From assembly GCF_009017255.1 (NCBI RefSeq), contig NZ_WBZB01000026.1, positions 1-48,568 of the forward strand: a stretch of DNA of 48,568 nt, given 5' to 3'. The notes under the pieces are model-generated. The model had not been told where the DNA came from, searched no databases, and saw only the letters and a program-made list of their open reading frames with translations. Origin of the DNA: Alkaliphilus serpentinus (GTDB lineage: Bacteria > Bacillota > Clostridia > Peptostreptococcales > Natronincolaceae). The position numbers were made by a program, and so were the translations under genes. Positions 1-7,127 of this stretch are shown here, piece by piece (the stretch's first letter is position 1; each line of letters opens with the position of its first letter).

Positions 1-13
1 TCCTTATTTTTAT

Positions 14-73
14 AAGGGGGTACCCCCTTAAAATCCCCCATTTAATAGGAAAAAAGAGAACTTTCCTATTAAA
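14..73. other. Two inverted repeats at the left edge
   Basis: Positions 14-29 form a perfect 16-nt palindrome centred on GGGGGTACCCCC. Positions 41-52 and 62-73 form a perfect 12-bp stem (TTTAATAGGAAA and its complement) around a 9-nt loop. Neither is followed by a clear T-run in either direction. They could belong to a gene outside the window or be an intergenic repeat unit; the function is unknown. Confidence 0.45.
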
Positions 74-74
74 T

Positions 75-112
75 AAAAAAGGAATTGCCCTCAGTTGGGC
101 GATTCCTTTTTT
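75..112 (-). terminator. Rho-independent terminator of the small lipoprotein gene
   Basis: The arms at 81-90 and 97-106 (GGAATTGCCC and GGGCGATTCC, one G-T pair) enclose a 6-nt loop. The stem is flanked by six A on the left and six T on the right, so it can work in both directions. It lies just downstream of the minus-strand gene ending at 143. Confidence 0.8.
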
Positions 113-142
113 ATAGGATTTCCTTACAATATGAAATAGTCA

Positions 143-538
143 TTACTCTTTAGTAATTTCTGCAACATTTTTGCCATCCTGCACGGCTTGGACATTAATC
201 TTTTTATCTGGATACTTTTCCTTTAATTGATCAGCATATTTCGCTGCCAGTTGGTTAATCCTTTCTTGGCTTACACCCTTTTCAATTACCATAGTACCCA
301 CCATATACTCATCGGACTCATATACTTTGCCACCAATAACTCCTTCCTCCTGTTGAATCTCGCTAGTTATTTCCTCATCAGTAACCTCCTCAACTTCTTC
401 TTGGGGTTTGTCACTTATCTCGTCTGGGGTTTGAGGATTCTGACCCTCTGGAGCTTCTTCTTCTCCTCTACATCCAAAGGAAAAGACGCATACTACTATT
501 AACAAAAATACTAAGATTCTAACATGTTTATTTTTCAT
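143..538 (-). CDS. Small putative lipoprotein
   Basis: This 131-residue protein has a basic start, a hydrophobic segment and a lipobox ending at Cys23 (motif FSFGC), so it should be lipid-anchored on the outer face of the membrane. A Glu/Pro/Asp-rich linker follows (about residues 25-70). The C-terminal 60 residues are a compact mixed region containing GTMVIEKGVSQE. A ribosome site (GGAGG) stands about 8 nt before the ATG. No enzymatic motif is visible and I do not recognise the family. It is followed by its own terminator. The next upstream gene ends about 160 nt away beyond another hairpin, so it is probably a single-gene unit. Confidence 0.75.
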   Translation of the reverse strand: MKNKHVRILVFLLIVVCVFSFGCRGEEEAPEGQNPQTPDEISDKPQEEVEEVTDEEITSEIQQEEGVIGGKVYESDEYMVGTMVIEKGVSQERINQLAAKYADQLKEKYPDKKINVQAVQDGKNVAEITKE

Positions 539-632
539 TTTTATTTTCCTCCATATTAATTTCTTTTATTTTAGTATGTGTCATCAATAGAAATTGAATA
601 CTGAGGATAAGGAATTTAACTTCTAAAGTTAA

Positions 633-677
633 TAACTAAAGGCTGACATAGAAATCCTCTATCCCAGCCTTTAGTTA
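633..677 (-). terminator. Hairpin downstream of the zinc-ribbon membrane gene pair
   Basis: A perfect 13-bp stem (633-645 and 665-677, TAACTAAAGGCTG) has a 19-nt loop. It lies 20 nt beyond the stop of the gene at 697. The T-run after it is poor, so termination is likely but not certain. Confidence 0.65.
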
Positions 678-696
678 TCGTATTAATTTTGCTAGC

Positions 697-1524
697 CTAC
701 CAACCAAAGGTATTGCTATTCATAAGTCCTTCAAAGATAGAGGCAACGCTTCTTTTAATATAAAACCATGTTATGATAACCGTAATAATATTTATAACAG
801 GTACTAAGTAAGCAGCCCTATCAGCATCTATTCTTAAAACATCTTTTGTTCCTATATATAATAGAATAAGACTTAAAACACCACCAATTATCAATGCACC
901 ATAGGTTAGGTTTAGTGAAATAAATGAAGCTATTAAACCTATAATAGTAAATATGATAGAGGGTGCAAAGGATACTCCCACCATTGTAGTGATTGATTGG
1001 TACTTGGCGTTTCCTTTTAAAAGGCTATTGGCTAATAATAGCAAGCCAATGACTGCTGCAGCTTGAATGATAATTGCAAAGAAGCCGAAGAAAAATACTT
1101 TGCTTGATGGTATAAGCTCGGTTATTTGATTGGCAAAGCCATACATCCCAAACTCACCTAGCATACCTCCTAATAAGCCACCTGTAGTTTCTAGCATCTT
1201 CTTAACCATGCTCATAGCTATTAATCCCCATATTAATGCATAGGCTAATATAAAGGTAACTCCAACCGAAAAGTTGGGTGTTTTAATAACCTCAGTAAAG
1301 GTTGTCACTGGTTTAGCCACCATTTTAACAGTAATATTTTTAGCAGCAATAACACTACTTAATCCCTGATTAACTACCTTATTCACATCTACATTGACAT
1401 TAACAGTTCCCTGCTTATCTTCTGTAGTAGCTGTTGTTTCCACCTTTGCACCTTGCTGCGAAGTACAATCACACACAGCACCCTCTTCTATTTGAGACCC
1501 ACAATGAACACAAAATTTAGCCAT
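697..1524 (-). CDS. Zinc-ribbon domain integral membrane protein
   Basis: The protein has 275 residues. The N-terminus carries a zinc ribbon with cysteines at 5, 8, 18 and 20 (motif CVHCG...CDC). A Thr/Val-rich linker of about 60 residues follows, and then about five hydrophobic segments from residue 90 to the end, in a Yip1/DUF-like arrangement. A GGGGG ribosome site precedes the ATG. It starts 19 nt after the stop of the TcaA-like gene and both carry N-terminal zinc ribbons, so they form a likely two-gene operon. The zinc ribbon should face the cytoplasm. The function is unknown; a role in envelope stress or cell-wall homeostasis is suggested only by its partner. Confidence 0.75.
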   Translation of the reverse strand: MAKFCVHCGSQIEEGAVCDCTSQQGAKVETTATTEDKQGTVNVNVDVNKVVNQGLSSVIAAKNITVKMVAKPVTTFTEVIKTPNFSVGVTFILAYALIWGLIAMSMVKKMLETTGGLLGGMLGEFGMYGFANQITELIPSSKVFFFGFFAIIIQAAAVIGLLLLANSLLKGNAKYQSITTMVGVSFAPSIIFTIIGLIASFISLNLTYGALIIGGVLSLILLYIGTKDVLRIDADRAAYLVPVINIITVIITWFYIKRSVASIFEGLMNSNTFGW

Positions 1525-1543
1525 TTAAACTACCCCCTATAAT

Positions 1544-3064
1544 TTAATAATATATCCATTCACCATATTCATTCAGATACTGATCTTCATATGACCACTT
1601 ATTAACATATTCAATCTTCCAAGCACCGTTATCCTTAGTTAGCTCATAGGTTCCTTCAAGAAGATTCTTTCTTTCAATGGATTTCTCTCCATTGGCACTA
1701 AAGGACCAATAATAATCTTCTCTTATTTCTTCCCTTGTATGCCAGCTTTCATCTGTAACAACAGTGACATAGGTTTCAGAACCGATTTCTATATAATAAT
1801 CTACAATGGAGTAGCTTTGACTATTAATAATTTTCCACTCAACCTCATCATAGAAATCATACACATCATCACTAAATCTATACTCTGTTACATATTGAGA
1901 CAGGTTTGATAGAGGATCTTTCTCAGATGACTCATCATAGTTGACATAGGCATTAATCAGTGTGTTGTTATAGCCTTCTATTATATCCATAATTTCTTCT
2001 GTAAAGGCCTCCTGAGGCTCTAGCTCATTGAAAATAAAATAATCGTTATCCCTTGACACTTCAATCTCAGCCTCAAGGGGTTTAACCATATCCCCCTCCA
2101 TCTTAATGGTAACCTTATGGGTTCCTTCTAGTACATCATCTATGTATGCATAGCCCTCCTTACCTAAAGACTGGCCATTAAAGAGAATCTCTGCTCCATA
2201 TAGGGTTTCTACATAAACCATATATGTATCATAGGGAGATTCAACATGAGATTCCCTTGGAAGGAAAATTTCCTGACTGTATGGCGGCTGAACATCGTTA
2301 AAAAACTTCAACTCTATGACATGTTTTCCTGGTAAGTATGGGCCTATCTCAAAGTATCTACTATCATCAGCTTTAAGAGCCTCTTCTCCATTAACCAATA
2401 TTGTAGTACCCACTGGAGCTGTAACTGTGGCATATCCCATAGAATAAGGATAAGAGGTTTGCCACTGTTTTTCGTCAAGGCTCTTGTAAAGGGTTAGAAT
2501 ATTCACTTGCTTATTATTATTGCCATAATCATACTCTACAGGTATAAAGACCTTGTTTTTATCAAGTAATTCAAACTCAGAATATCCTTGATTCTCTAAA
2601 ACCATATCTCTTCTCTTACCCTTTTCAATAATCCTAATTACTGGTGGTTGGGTATCCTCGGCCATATCCTCCATAGATTTAATAACCATTTCCTTAGTTA
2701 GGTTATTCTGGTTCATAAAATCCTGATAATACTCTGATGCCTTTTCAAAATCACCTCCGTTTAAAGCTTCAACATACTGCTTTGCAGCCAGCTGAGGACT
2801 GTTCAAATACTGAATTAGCTGAAAAGAACCAATACCTATAATAATAACTAAGAAAATTACTAAACCAATAAGTTTTTGCTTCTTAGTTAGCTGCCTCAGC
2901 TGTAGCTGAACACCACTGTTTTGAGGTTTTGATGGCGAAATATGCTGTACAGTAGCCACAGAGCCGTTTTTAATGACTTCCGTTGGTATTCCCGTCTCTT
3001 TACCACAATGCTCGCAAAATTTGCCTTCGTTTACCACTCTTTCACCACAACTTTGACAAAACAT
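1544..3064 (-). CDS. TcaA/YvbJ-like zinc-ribbon membrane protein
   Basis: I start it at the ATG at 3064 (506 residues) because a strong GGGAGGGG site lies just upstream; the reading frame is open for 19 more codons without a comparable site. Domains: zinc ribbon (Cys3, 6, 17 and 20), a linker, one membrane segment (about residues 65-85), then an extracytoplasmic part. The latter begins with a region containing AAKQYVEALNGGDFEKASEY, followed by two related beta-domains (about 200-350) and an NTF2-like C-terminal domain. This order is that of the TcaA family, named for teicoplanin susceptibility in Staphylococcus, and of Bacillus YvbJ. The role is probably in cell-wall or envelope stress; the exact function here is unproven. 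Confidence 0.8.
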   Translation of the reverse strand: MFCQSCGERVVNEGKFCEHCGKETGIPTEVIKNGSVATVQHISPSKPQNSGVQLQLRQLTKKQKLIGLVIFLVIIIGIGSFQLIQYLNSPQLAAKQYVEALNGGDFEKASEYYQDFMNQNNLTKEMVIKSMEDMAEDTQPPVIRIIEKGKRRDMVLENQGYSEFELLDKNKVFIPVEYDYGNNNKQVNILTLYKSLDEKQWQTSYPYSMGYATVTAPVGTTILVNGEEALKADDSRYFEIGPYLPGKHVIELKFFNDVQPPYSQEIFLPRESHVESPYDTYMVYVETLYGAEILFNGQSLGKEGYAYIDDVLEGTHKVTIKMEGDMVKPLEAEIEVSRDNDYFIFNELEPQEAFTEEIMDIIEGYNNTLINAYVNYDESSEKDPLSNLSQYVTEYRFSDDVYDFYDEVEWKIINSQSYSIVDYYIEIGSETYVTVVTDESWHTREEIREDYYWSFSANGEKSIERKNLLEGTYELTKDNGAWKIEYVNKWSYEDQYLNEYGEWIYY

Positions 3065-3157
3065 TTTTAACCCCTCCCTTTTTAAATTTGTGTCTCTACC
3101 CTGATAACACAAGCCTTTCATAATTAATATCCAATAGTCAAAAAGCTCTTATTTTCC

Positions 3158-3177
3158 AGAGAACCCCTGGGTTCTCT
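3158..3177. other. 9-bp dyad in the 3065-3457 gap
   Basis: AGAGAACCC (3158-3166) and GGGTTCTCT (3169-3177) are perfectly complementary around a 2-nt centre. The dyad lies about 95 nt upstream of the TcaA-like start, within a gap of almost 400 bp. It could be an operator or a leader hairpin for that operon. No clear promoter was found next to it. Confidence 0.4.
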
Positions 3178-3386
3178 AGGACCCTTTGTTGTATTCTCCT
3201 TATACAAGAGAATGACTACAAAATAACCCTCATACAATAAGTAGCAAAAATATCTGTCCATTATATAAGAAGTGGGTATTTAGCACTATTTAAGTATAGC
3301 AGGAAAGGAACCTTTCATTTGTCGATATTTGTCGATACTTACTAATTTTAACTGCTAAAGTATTCTTATGGCTATTGTTTATAATA

Positions 3387-3419
3387 TGCAAAAAATCCCT
3401 TGGCATATTCCATGGGATT
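3387..3419 (-). terminator. Terminator of the AI-2E family transporter gene
   Basis: Read on the minus strand, AATCCCATGG pairs with CCAAGGGATT with one mismatch and is followed by a run of six T. It lies about 40 nt beyond the stop at 3458. Confidence 0.8.
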
Positions 3420-3457
3420 CTCTTAAAAAATTATTTGACTCATGTACCCATATTGTA

Positions 3458-4507
3458 CTAATCCTTATTCATAAAATTTCTTATAATCACCCTAACTACA
3501 CCATATAAAGGTATGGCTACAAAGGCGCCCACAAAGCCATATAGGGAAATTGCTATTATAACGAGAAATATGATGATTAAGGGATGAATTTGCAGACGAT
3601 TCCCCATTATATGAGGTCTAACCAGATTCCCCTCCAATTGCTGTACCACCAATATTACAATTAGGATCTTAATAATCATAAAATAATTTACTGTCAGACC
3701 GATAAGTAAGGCTGGTATAGCTCCCATAATTGGTCCAATAAAGGGAATGATCGATGTTATCATGGCAAATACAGCCAGTATTAAAGAATTTGGTAGCCCA
3801 ATTATCAAATAGCCTATGTATGTTAGTATTCCTAGAAATAAAGCAACCATCAGCTGACCTGTGATGTATACTGAAAGGGTATTATCTATATCCTTTAAAA
3901 GATTTCGGGCTTTTGAAGTCCTTTTTTGGGGAATAAATTTTTTAATATTGCTGTAAATTAGCCCATCATCCTTTAACAAGAAAAATGCCACAATGGGTAT
4001 CAGTATTATTACCGCCCCTACATTGGCAACAATAGAAACCCAGCTTCTTATGTTATCTACTAGCCTTGTTAATCCTATATCCAGGGCTGCCATGGCCTTT
4101 TCCTCTAAATCCTGCATAGAAAATATCCATAGGTTCTCGCCCTGCAATATATCTTGAGTGCTTTCTTGTGCACTTTTAAGCTGTTTGGAAAAGGTGCTAT
4201 AAAAGCTAGTGAAATCTTCTTTTAACATGCCACCGCCAAATGTTATTAATCCCACTATAATGATTATAGTTAATAGGAATACCAATGACACTGCTGCAGT
4301 TCTGTTTATTTTTCTGTTCTCTAATATTCTCACTAAAGGTCTTAAGGAGTAATAAATAAATCCCCCACCTATAAAGGGAAAAAGTATTAAGGCTAAAATC
4401 CTCTGTAGGGGAACTAGAATGAAATCTAGCTGTCCTAGCAGGAATATTGATAAAAGAATTAAAACTGTAGATATGGTATATTTAAAAAACTTACTATTAT
4501 AATCCAT
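3458..4507 (-). CDS. AI-2E family transporter (YdbI/YtvI-like permease)
   Basis: The product is about 349 residues with seven to eight hydrophobic segments: two near the N-terminus, one at about 60-80, a soluble stretch (about 90-150), then a cluster to the C-terminus. Typical motifs of the PF01594 family are visible, such as PLQRILALILFPFIGG near the start and FIGPIMGAIPALLIGL near residue 260. Family members export small solutes or ions; the substrate here cannot be read from the sequence. Two in-frame ATGs exist. AGGAGG sits 8 nt before the second (4507) but only 2 nt before the first (4513), so I prefer the second. It is monocistronic with its own terminator and is divergent from the HepT/MntA pair. 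Confidence 0.85.
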   Translation of the reverse strand: MDYNSKFFKYTISTVLILLSIFLLGQLDFILVPLQRILALILFPFIGGGFIYYSLRPLVRILENRKINRTAAVSLVFLLTIIIIVGLITFGGGMLKEDFTSFYSTFSKQLKSAQESTQDILQGENLWIFSMQDLEEKAMAALDIGLTRLVDNIRSWVSIVANVGAVIILIPIVAFFLLKDDGLIYSNIKKFIPQKRTSKARNLLKDIDNTLSVYITGQLMVALFLGILTYIGYLIIGLPNSLILAVFAMITSIIPFIGPIMGAIPALLIGLTVNYFMIIKILIVILVVQQLEGNLVRPHIMGNRLQIHPLIIIFLVIIAISLYGFVGAFVAIPLYGVVRVIIRNFMNKD

Positions 4508-4862
4508 AAGCATCTCCTCCTTAGTAACTCACAAGTTATATATACCCATAATCCTTACCAATATCCTTAAAAGAATACTTTGACATGGAAATAGGTAGAT
4601 TTTTACGTGAACAGATAATCTTTTGGTATATATTCATCAGAAATATGCAAAATCCTGCAAATTATAAGTCAAATTAATGGCTACAACTGACAACGTTCTT
4701 TTTACTCATGTATTATAAATTATAAAAGTCAATCTATTAGGTCTACAAAAAATATCCTATAGTTTATCAAAAGAATTTTATGTTACAATATAGTTATTAA
4801 AGGTACTGAAGGGAGGATTAGGAATCTATTGATTCCCTTAATACAAATGGATTCCGTTTAAT
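4508..4862. other. Intergenic region between divergent genes
   Basis: About 350 bp of AT-rich DNA lie between the AI-2E permease and hepT. I see no convincing -35/-10 pair in either direction. A small stem (GGAATC at 4821 pairing with GATTCC at 4831) follows a GGGAGGA sequence that is too far from the hepT ATG (about 45 nt) to serve it. Confidence 0.4.
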
Positions 4863-5264
4863 ATGAATAATAAAGAAATTCGTTGGAAACAAAGATATGA
4901 AAACTTTACAAAGGCCTACAATCAATTTGACTCTGCAATTTCCATGTTTGAGAATCTAAGCGTACTAGAAAAGGAAGGGTTAATTCAACGATTTGAATAT
5001 ACTTTTGAGTTGGCATGGAAAACATTAAAGGATTACTTAGAATCCCAAAGCGTAATGGTCAGCTTTCCAAGGGAAGTTATAAAATCAGCCTTCCACTACG
5101 GCATTATTATAGACGGCGAGGTATGGATGGATATGTTAGAAAAAAGAAATTTACTGGCCCATACTTATAACGAAGAGCGATTTAATTTAGCTATGAAAAA
5201 AATCAAAGATGAATATTATACAGCAATAAAGCAAGTTTTTTGTGATTTAGGTGATAAAATATGA
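4863..5264 (+). CDS. hepT: HEPN-domain protein, HepT/HI0074-like
   Basis: This 133-residue all-helical protein belongs to the nucleotidyltransferase-substrate-binding (HI0074/HepT) family. The HEPN signature RX4HXY is present as R95, H100 and Y102 (RNLLAHTY). In characterised MntA-HepT pairs this motif forms the RNase active site, and its tyrosine is modified with AMP by MntA. Here the gene is followed by the mntA-like gene with a 4-nt ATGA overlap, so the two are translationally coupled. No good ribosome site precedes the ATG, and there is no alternative start because a stop codon lies seven codons upstream. The pair may be a toxin-antitoxin module; HI0074/HI0073-type pairs are not all proven toxins. 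Confidence 0.85.
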   Translation: MNNKEIRWKQRYENFTKAYNQFDSAISMFENLSVLEKEGLIQRFEYTFELAWKTLKDYLESQSVMVSFPREVIKSAFHYGIIIDGEVWMDMLEKRNLLAHTYNEERFNLAMKKIKDEYYTAIKQVFCDLGDKI

Positions 5265-5569
5265 AGTATGGTTTATCAGAAGAAAGCCTCAATAGGATCG
5301 TTAGTGCCATTTCAACTTTTCAAGAAATTAAAAAAGCAGCTATCTTTGGTAGTAGAGCCATGGGAAACTATAAAAATGGATCTGACGTTGATATCGTAAT
5401 TTATGGCGAAAAAATAAGCAATGAGATTGTAAATAGCTTAAGTGTCACATTAAATGAAGTAATGCCTTTGCCCTATTACTTCGATATTGTACACTATGAA
5501 GCCCTTGACCACAACGGCCTAAGGGATCATATCGATGGTTATGCTATAATGATATTTAGAAAAAACTAA
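5261..5569 (+). CDS. mntA: MntA/HI0073-like minimal nucleotidyltransferase
   Basis: The protein has 102 residues and contains the nucleotidyltransferase motif GSRAMGNYKNGSDVD, with G30-S31 and the metal-binding aspartates D42 and D44. MntA-type enzymes transfer AMP from ATP to the partner HEPN protein and so neutralise it. The start overlaps the hepT stop by 4 nt. The length is normal for minimal nucleotidyltransferases. The gene order (HEPN first, nucleotidyltransferase second) is common in these modules. Two terminators follow. Confidence 0.85.
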   Translation: MKYGLSEESLNRIVSAISTFQEIKKAAIFGSRAMGNYKNGSDVDIVIYGEKISNEIVNSLSVTLNEVMPLPYYFDIVHYEALDHNGLRDHIDGYAIMIFRKN

Positions 5570-5580
5570 TAAAGTATAGA

Positions 5581-5620
5581 AACCCCCCATGGCATTATAA
5601 CTGGTGGGGGTTATATTTTT
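5581..5620 (+). terminator. Terminator after mntA
   Basis: AACCCCC (5581-5587) pairs with GGGGGTT (5606-5612), with further pairing possible in the loop region. ATATTTTT follows immediately. It begins 12 nt after the mntA stop. Confidence 0.7.
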
Positions 5621-5661
5621 ATCTATAACATATTCAGATATAGTCCTCTTATATGAGAAGC

Positions 5662-5700
5662 AATTACCTGTATTGTAAAAACACGGGTAATTTTTTTGTT
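5662..5700 (+). terminator. Second terminator, 50 nt further on
   Basis: AATTACCTGT (5662-5671) pairs with ACGGGTAATT (5683-5692) with one G-T pair. It is followed by a run of T, one G and more T. It isolates the efflux operon from read-through. Confidence 0.75.
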
Positions 5701-5782
5701 TTTACCTATGTTTAATTGATATAAGATGTAATGATCCATTTAATATTTCTTAGTTAGATTATCAGCATCTTCTTTTAAATAG

Positions 5783-5811
5783 TTGCATATAAAATAGCTG
5801 CATAGTATAAT
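5783..5811 (+). promoter_or_regulatory. Sigma-A promoter of the RND efflux operon
   Basis: A TTGCAT -35 (5783-5788) and a perfect TATAAT -10 (5806-5811) are separated by 17 nt. The leader to the ATG at 5909 would be about 90 nt. Confidence 0.75.
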
Positions 5812-5817
5812 AGTTTC

Positions 5818-5836
5818 ATGACCCGACCGGCCAGTT
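5818..5836 (+). promoter_or_regulatory. Candidate TetR operator
   Basis: The G+C-rich stretch GACCCGACCGGCC lies directly at the expected transcription start, in otherwise AT-rich DNA. Its dyad symmetry is only partial. Its place between the promoter and the operon that ends in a tetR gene suggests an operator for that repressor. This is inference from position and base composition. Confidence 0.4.
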
Positions 5837-5908
5837 CTGAGTTGGAGCATATATATTAGGAATAGCAGATGTTACTTATTACTAACAAACTATCAGGAGG
5901 TTAATTAA

Positions 5909-7126
5909 ATGTCAAAACCAGTAATTACTAGAATATTATTATCAGTATTGCTACTTGCTCTTGTTGTATCAGGAGTAGGTTGTACAAAGGAAGTTTCAAG
6001 TGATGAAGCTATCAAAGAAAATTATATAGCAGTTGAAACAGAAAAGGTATTAATTGATTCTATTGAAAATACCACCCGCTTTAATGGTAAAATCATTGCC
6101 AACGAAGAGATTGTCGTAATGTCAAAATTAGTCGGTGTTGTAGATACCGTTAATGTAGAATTAGGTGATAAAGTTGCTAAAGATACCATTCTATTTACTT
6201 TAGATCAAGAGGATTTGTCAAAAAATACTCAACAGGCTGAAAATGCTCTAAGTTCTGCTAAAAAAAGTGTAGAACAGTCTTTAAATGCCCTGAACTCTGC
6301 TACACTAAATTTTCAATTAACTAAGGAAAAAATCGATAATGCCATACTAAATCACGAAAGAAATAAAGAGCTCTATGCCGTAGGGGGAATTTCTAAGGCA
6401 CAATTAGAGCAATCTGAATTAGCAGCTTCTACTAAGCAATTAGAGGTGGCGGAACTTCAGGTGAAACAAGCAGAAATTGCCTACCAACAAGCACAAAATC
6501 AATTAACACAATCCCATATATCCTTTGATCAAGCTATGAGGAATTTTGACAACACCGTAGTGAAGGCTCCTATGGATGGGATTGTATCTACATTAAATGT
6601 TAAAGAAGGTGCAATTGCCACATCCAGTCAGGCTGCTGCTGTAATAGTTGATGCCCAAAGGGTTTATATGCAATTAAATATTGTAGAAACCTTGGTTAAT
6701 AAGCTTTCTGTCGGTCAAGAGGTAGAATTATATATCCCGGCTGCCTTTGATGAGGCCATAACAGCTACTATAGACTATATTAGCCCTACTACCGATGCTA
6801 GAAATCAACTTTATACTGTAAAAATATATGTGGACAATACAAGTGGAAAAATCAGACCAGGAATGAATGGAGAAGCAAGGCTCAGTGTTGATAGAATTGA
6901 TTCTGCTTTAATTATTCAAAGTGATGCTGTTATTGATAAAGATGGAGATAGTGTTGTTTATGTACTTGAGGATGATAAAGCGGTTGAAAGAAATGTTACA
7001 ACAGGATTAGACACAGGGGATTTTGTCGAAATACTTTCAGGCCTTGAGGAAGGTGAAGAGGTTATTGTAAAGGGTCAACACTATGTAGAGAATGGTCAAA
7101 AAGTTCAAGTGGTAAGGGGTGAATAG
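5909..7126 (+). CDS. RND efflux adaptor lipoprotein (MFP/HlyD family)
   Basis: The protein has 405 residues. It carries a lipoprotein signal with Cys25 (VSGVGC), then a split biotinyl-lipoyl domain (about 60-100 and 210-240), a long Gln/Ala-rich coiled-coil hairpin (about 100-205), a beta-barrel (about 240-320) and a membrane-proximal domain to the end. It links the pump to the cell exterior and is needed for its assembly. A strong AGGAGG site precedes the ATG. The stop is separated from the pump start by one base. In a cell without an outer membrane this arrangement resembles SwrC-type RND systems of Firmicutes. The substrate is unknown. Confidence 0.9.
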   Translation: MSKPVITRILLSVLLLALVVSGVGCTKEVSSDEAIKENYIAVETEKVLIDSIENTTRFNGKIIANEEIVVMSKLVGVVDTVNVELGDKVAKDTILFTLDQEDLSKNTQQAENALSSAKKSVEQSLNALNSATLNFQLTKEKIDNAILNHERNKELYAVGGISKAQLEQSELAASTKQLEVAELQVKQAEIAYQQAQNQLTQSHISFDQAMRNFDNTVVKAPMDGIVSTLNVKEGAIATSSQAAAVIVDAQRVYMQLNIVETLVNKLSVGQEVELYIPAAFDEAITATIDYISPTTDARNQLYTVKIYVDNTSGKIRPGMNGEARLSVDRIDSALIIQSDAVIDKDGDSVVYVLEDDKAVERNVTTGLDTGDFVEILSGLEEGEEVIVKGQHYVENGQKVQVVRGE

Positions 7127-7127
7127 C

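Noticed and set aside
4821-4836. Riboswitch or leader before hepT
   Set aside because: The stem is only 6 bp, with no conserved architecture and no recognisable aptamer.
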